DNA from: Anoxybacteroides voinovskiense
Lineage (GTDB): Bacteria; Bacillota; Bacilli; Bacillales; Anoxybacillaceae
Direction: 5' to 3'
Assembly (NCBI RefSeq): GCF_014196205.1
Contig: NZ_JACIDE010000002.1
Coordinates: 1 to 64,000 of the forward strand
DNA length: 64,000 nt
In this document: in pieces, positions 62,954-64,000 of the stretch
Layout: every line of letters begins with the position of its first letter
Numbering within the stretch: position 1 is the first letter of the stretch
The notes under the pieces: generated by a model
The model's input: only the letters and a program-made list of their open reading frames with translations
Database searches by the model: none
What the model was told of the DNA's origin: nothing
Position numbers and translations under genes: made by a program

Positions 62954-63418
62954 GTGCTTTATTATTTGATTGCACTTCTAGTGATCGCGCTCGATCAATT
63001 GACAAAATGGGTAGTTGCCACGAAAATGAAAATTGGCGAGAGTATTACGATTATCCCAAACGTCTTATATATTACCTCCCACCGCAACCGCGGGGCGGCA
63101 TGGGGCATTTTACAGGGGCAGTTTTGGCTGTTTTATTTGATTACCATTATTGTTGTGATCGGTTTAGTCGTTTATATTCAGCGCTTGCCGCGCCAAGAGC
63201 GATTGTTCGGTGTGGCGCTTGGTTTGATGCTTGGCGGAGCAATCGGGAATTTTATCGACCGGCTCATCCGCAAAGAAGTCGTCGACTTTATTCATACGTA
63301 CATCGGAACATACAATTTTCCGATTTTTAATATTGCCGATTCTGCGTTATGCATAGGCGTAGCGCTCGTCTTTTTGCAAACGTTTATGATGGGTGCGAAA
63401 GAGAAGGAGAATGGATAA
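62954..63418 (+). CDS. lspA: Lipoprotein signal peptidase LspA
   Basis: 154 residues, four membrane helices. [64 protein letters not shown] with Asp102 and [18 protein letters not shown] with Asp129, the catalytic pair. It cuts signal peptides of diacylated prolipoproteins, such as YlaJ and CtaC of this window. GTG 62954 follows GGTGGAGGG; the longer frame is unlikely. Stop overlaps the next start (TAATG). Confidence 0.95.
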   Translation: MLYYLIALLVIALDQLTKWVVATKMKIGESITIIPNVLYITSHRNRGAAWGILQGQFWLFYLITIIVVIGLVVYIQRLPRQERLFGVALGLMLGGAIGNFIDRLIRKEVVDFIHTYIGTYNFPIFNIADSALCIGVALVFLQTFMMGAKEKENG

Positions 63419-64000
63419 TGGATGTAGTAACGTTTCATATTGAGGAAGAATACGATCGCGAGCGAATTGACAAAGTCATTGCCGCTTTAAATGAGGAATG
63501 GTCGCGCTCGCAAGTACAACAATGGATCAAAGACGGTTTCGTGACGGTGGACGGAAAAACGGTAAAGGCGAACTATAAATGTTCGGCTGGCGACGAAGTA
63601 ACGATTACGCTGCCAGAACCAGAGCCGCTGGACGTAGAACCAGAAGAAATGAATCTCGATATTTATTATGAAGATACGGACGTTCTCGTCGTCAACAAGC
63701 CGCGCGGGATGGTCGTTCATCCAGCGCCAGGACATATGCGCGGAACACTCGTAAACGGGCTGCTTGCCCATTGTAAAGATTTATCAGGGATTAACGGCGT
63801 TTTACGTCCTGGAATCGTTCATCGAATTGATAAAGATACGTCTGGACTATTAATGGTTGCAAAAAATGATATGGCACATGAATCGCTTGTCAATCAGCTC
63901 GTTCACAAAACAGTGACGCGTAAATATAAAGCGATTGTTCATGGCGTCATTCCGCATGATTACGGTACGATTGACGCCCCGATTGGCCGCGACAAACACG
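63418..64000 (+). CDS. ylyB: RluD-type pseudouridine synthase YlyB (partial, cut by window end)
   Basis: 194 codons visible; the 3' end lies outside. N-terminal S4 domain (RERIDKVIAALNEEWSRSQVQQWIKDGFVTVDGKTVKANYKCSAGDEV), then the RluA-family catalytic domain (YYEDTDVLVVNKPRGMVVHPAPGHMRGTLVNGLLAHC, GIVHRIDKDTSGLLMVAKND with the catalytic Asp138). Forms pseudouridines in 23S rRNA. ATG overlaps the lspA stop; GAGAAGGAGA ahead. Matches B. subtilis lspA-ylyB. Confidence 0.92.
   Translation, partial: MDVVTFHIEEEYDRERIDKVIAALNEEWSRSQVQQWIKDGFVTVDGKTVKANYKCSAGDEVTITLPEPEPLDVEPEEMNLDIYYEDTDVLVVNKPRGMVVHPAPGHMRGTLVNGLLAHCKDLSGINGVLRPGIVHRIDKDTSGLLMVAKNDMAHESLVNQLVHKTVTRKYKAIVHGVIPHDYGTIDAPIGRDKH

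Overview
The window is an ordered piece of chromosome from a spore-forming Bacillaceae, most likely an Anoxybacillus/Geobacillus-type thermophile. The evidence is strong synteny with the Bacillus subtilis ylaI to ylyB segment (pycA, cta, ylb, dcw, spoIIGA-sigE-sigG, ylm, divIVA, ileS, lspA), the sporulation sigma factors, AGGAGG-type ribosome binding sites, many GTG/TTG starts and consensus sigma-A promoters. The genus is inferred from protein resemblance, not proven. No tRNA, rRNA, CRISPR array, transposase, prophage or toxin-antitoxin module was seen.

Layout. 1-5333: ylaI, an FMN-binding-fold protein, ylaJ, phoH2/ylaK, a YlaL-position gene, ylaN and ftsW. 5398-8841: pyruvate carboxylase. 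9027-16793: heme A synthesis (ctaA divergent from ctaB) and the caa3-type cytochrome oxidase operon ctaCDEF, followed by ctaG and ctaM; the ctaA-ctaB gap carries a good CcpA cre site. 16879-24134: small ylb genes and accessory proteins (Asp23-like, ylbA, LysM-CAP, ylbB, ylbC, ylbD, ylbE, ylbF, ylbG, a stalk-domain protein). 24624-33866: rsmD-coaD, ylbJ, ylbK, ylbL, tmcAL, ylbN-rpmF, a crotonase, gerR, panE and a DUF3397 protein.

33947-52755: bshC and the division/cell-wall (dcw) cluster rsmH, ftsL, pbpB, spoVD, murE, mraY, murD, spoVE, murB, divIB, ylxW, ylxX, sbp, ftsA, ftsZ. Two normal members are not in their usual places: mraZ (before rsmH) and murG (between spoVE and murB). 53197-55735: spoIIGA, sigE, sigG, with a spoIIG promoter of the special 22-bp-spacer type. 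55829-59746: ylmC, pgeF, ylmE, sepF, ylmG, ylmH, divIVA. 59747-62839: an isoleucine T-box riboswitch and ileS. 62954-64000: lspA and the start of a RluD-type pseudouridine synthase cut by the window end.

The least explained structure is a family of short structured intergenic repeats: two inverted copies 15 kb apart (after ctaA and after the stalk-domain gene) and a tandem array after ftsZ. Every copy starts at the stop codon of the upstream gene and the two inverted copies end in the T-tract of a terminator hairpin. I see no convincing new multi-gene system; most of the window is core chromosome.
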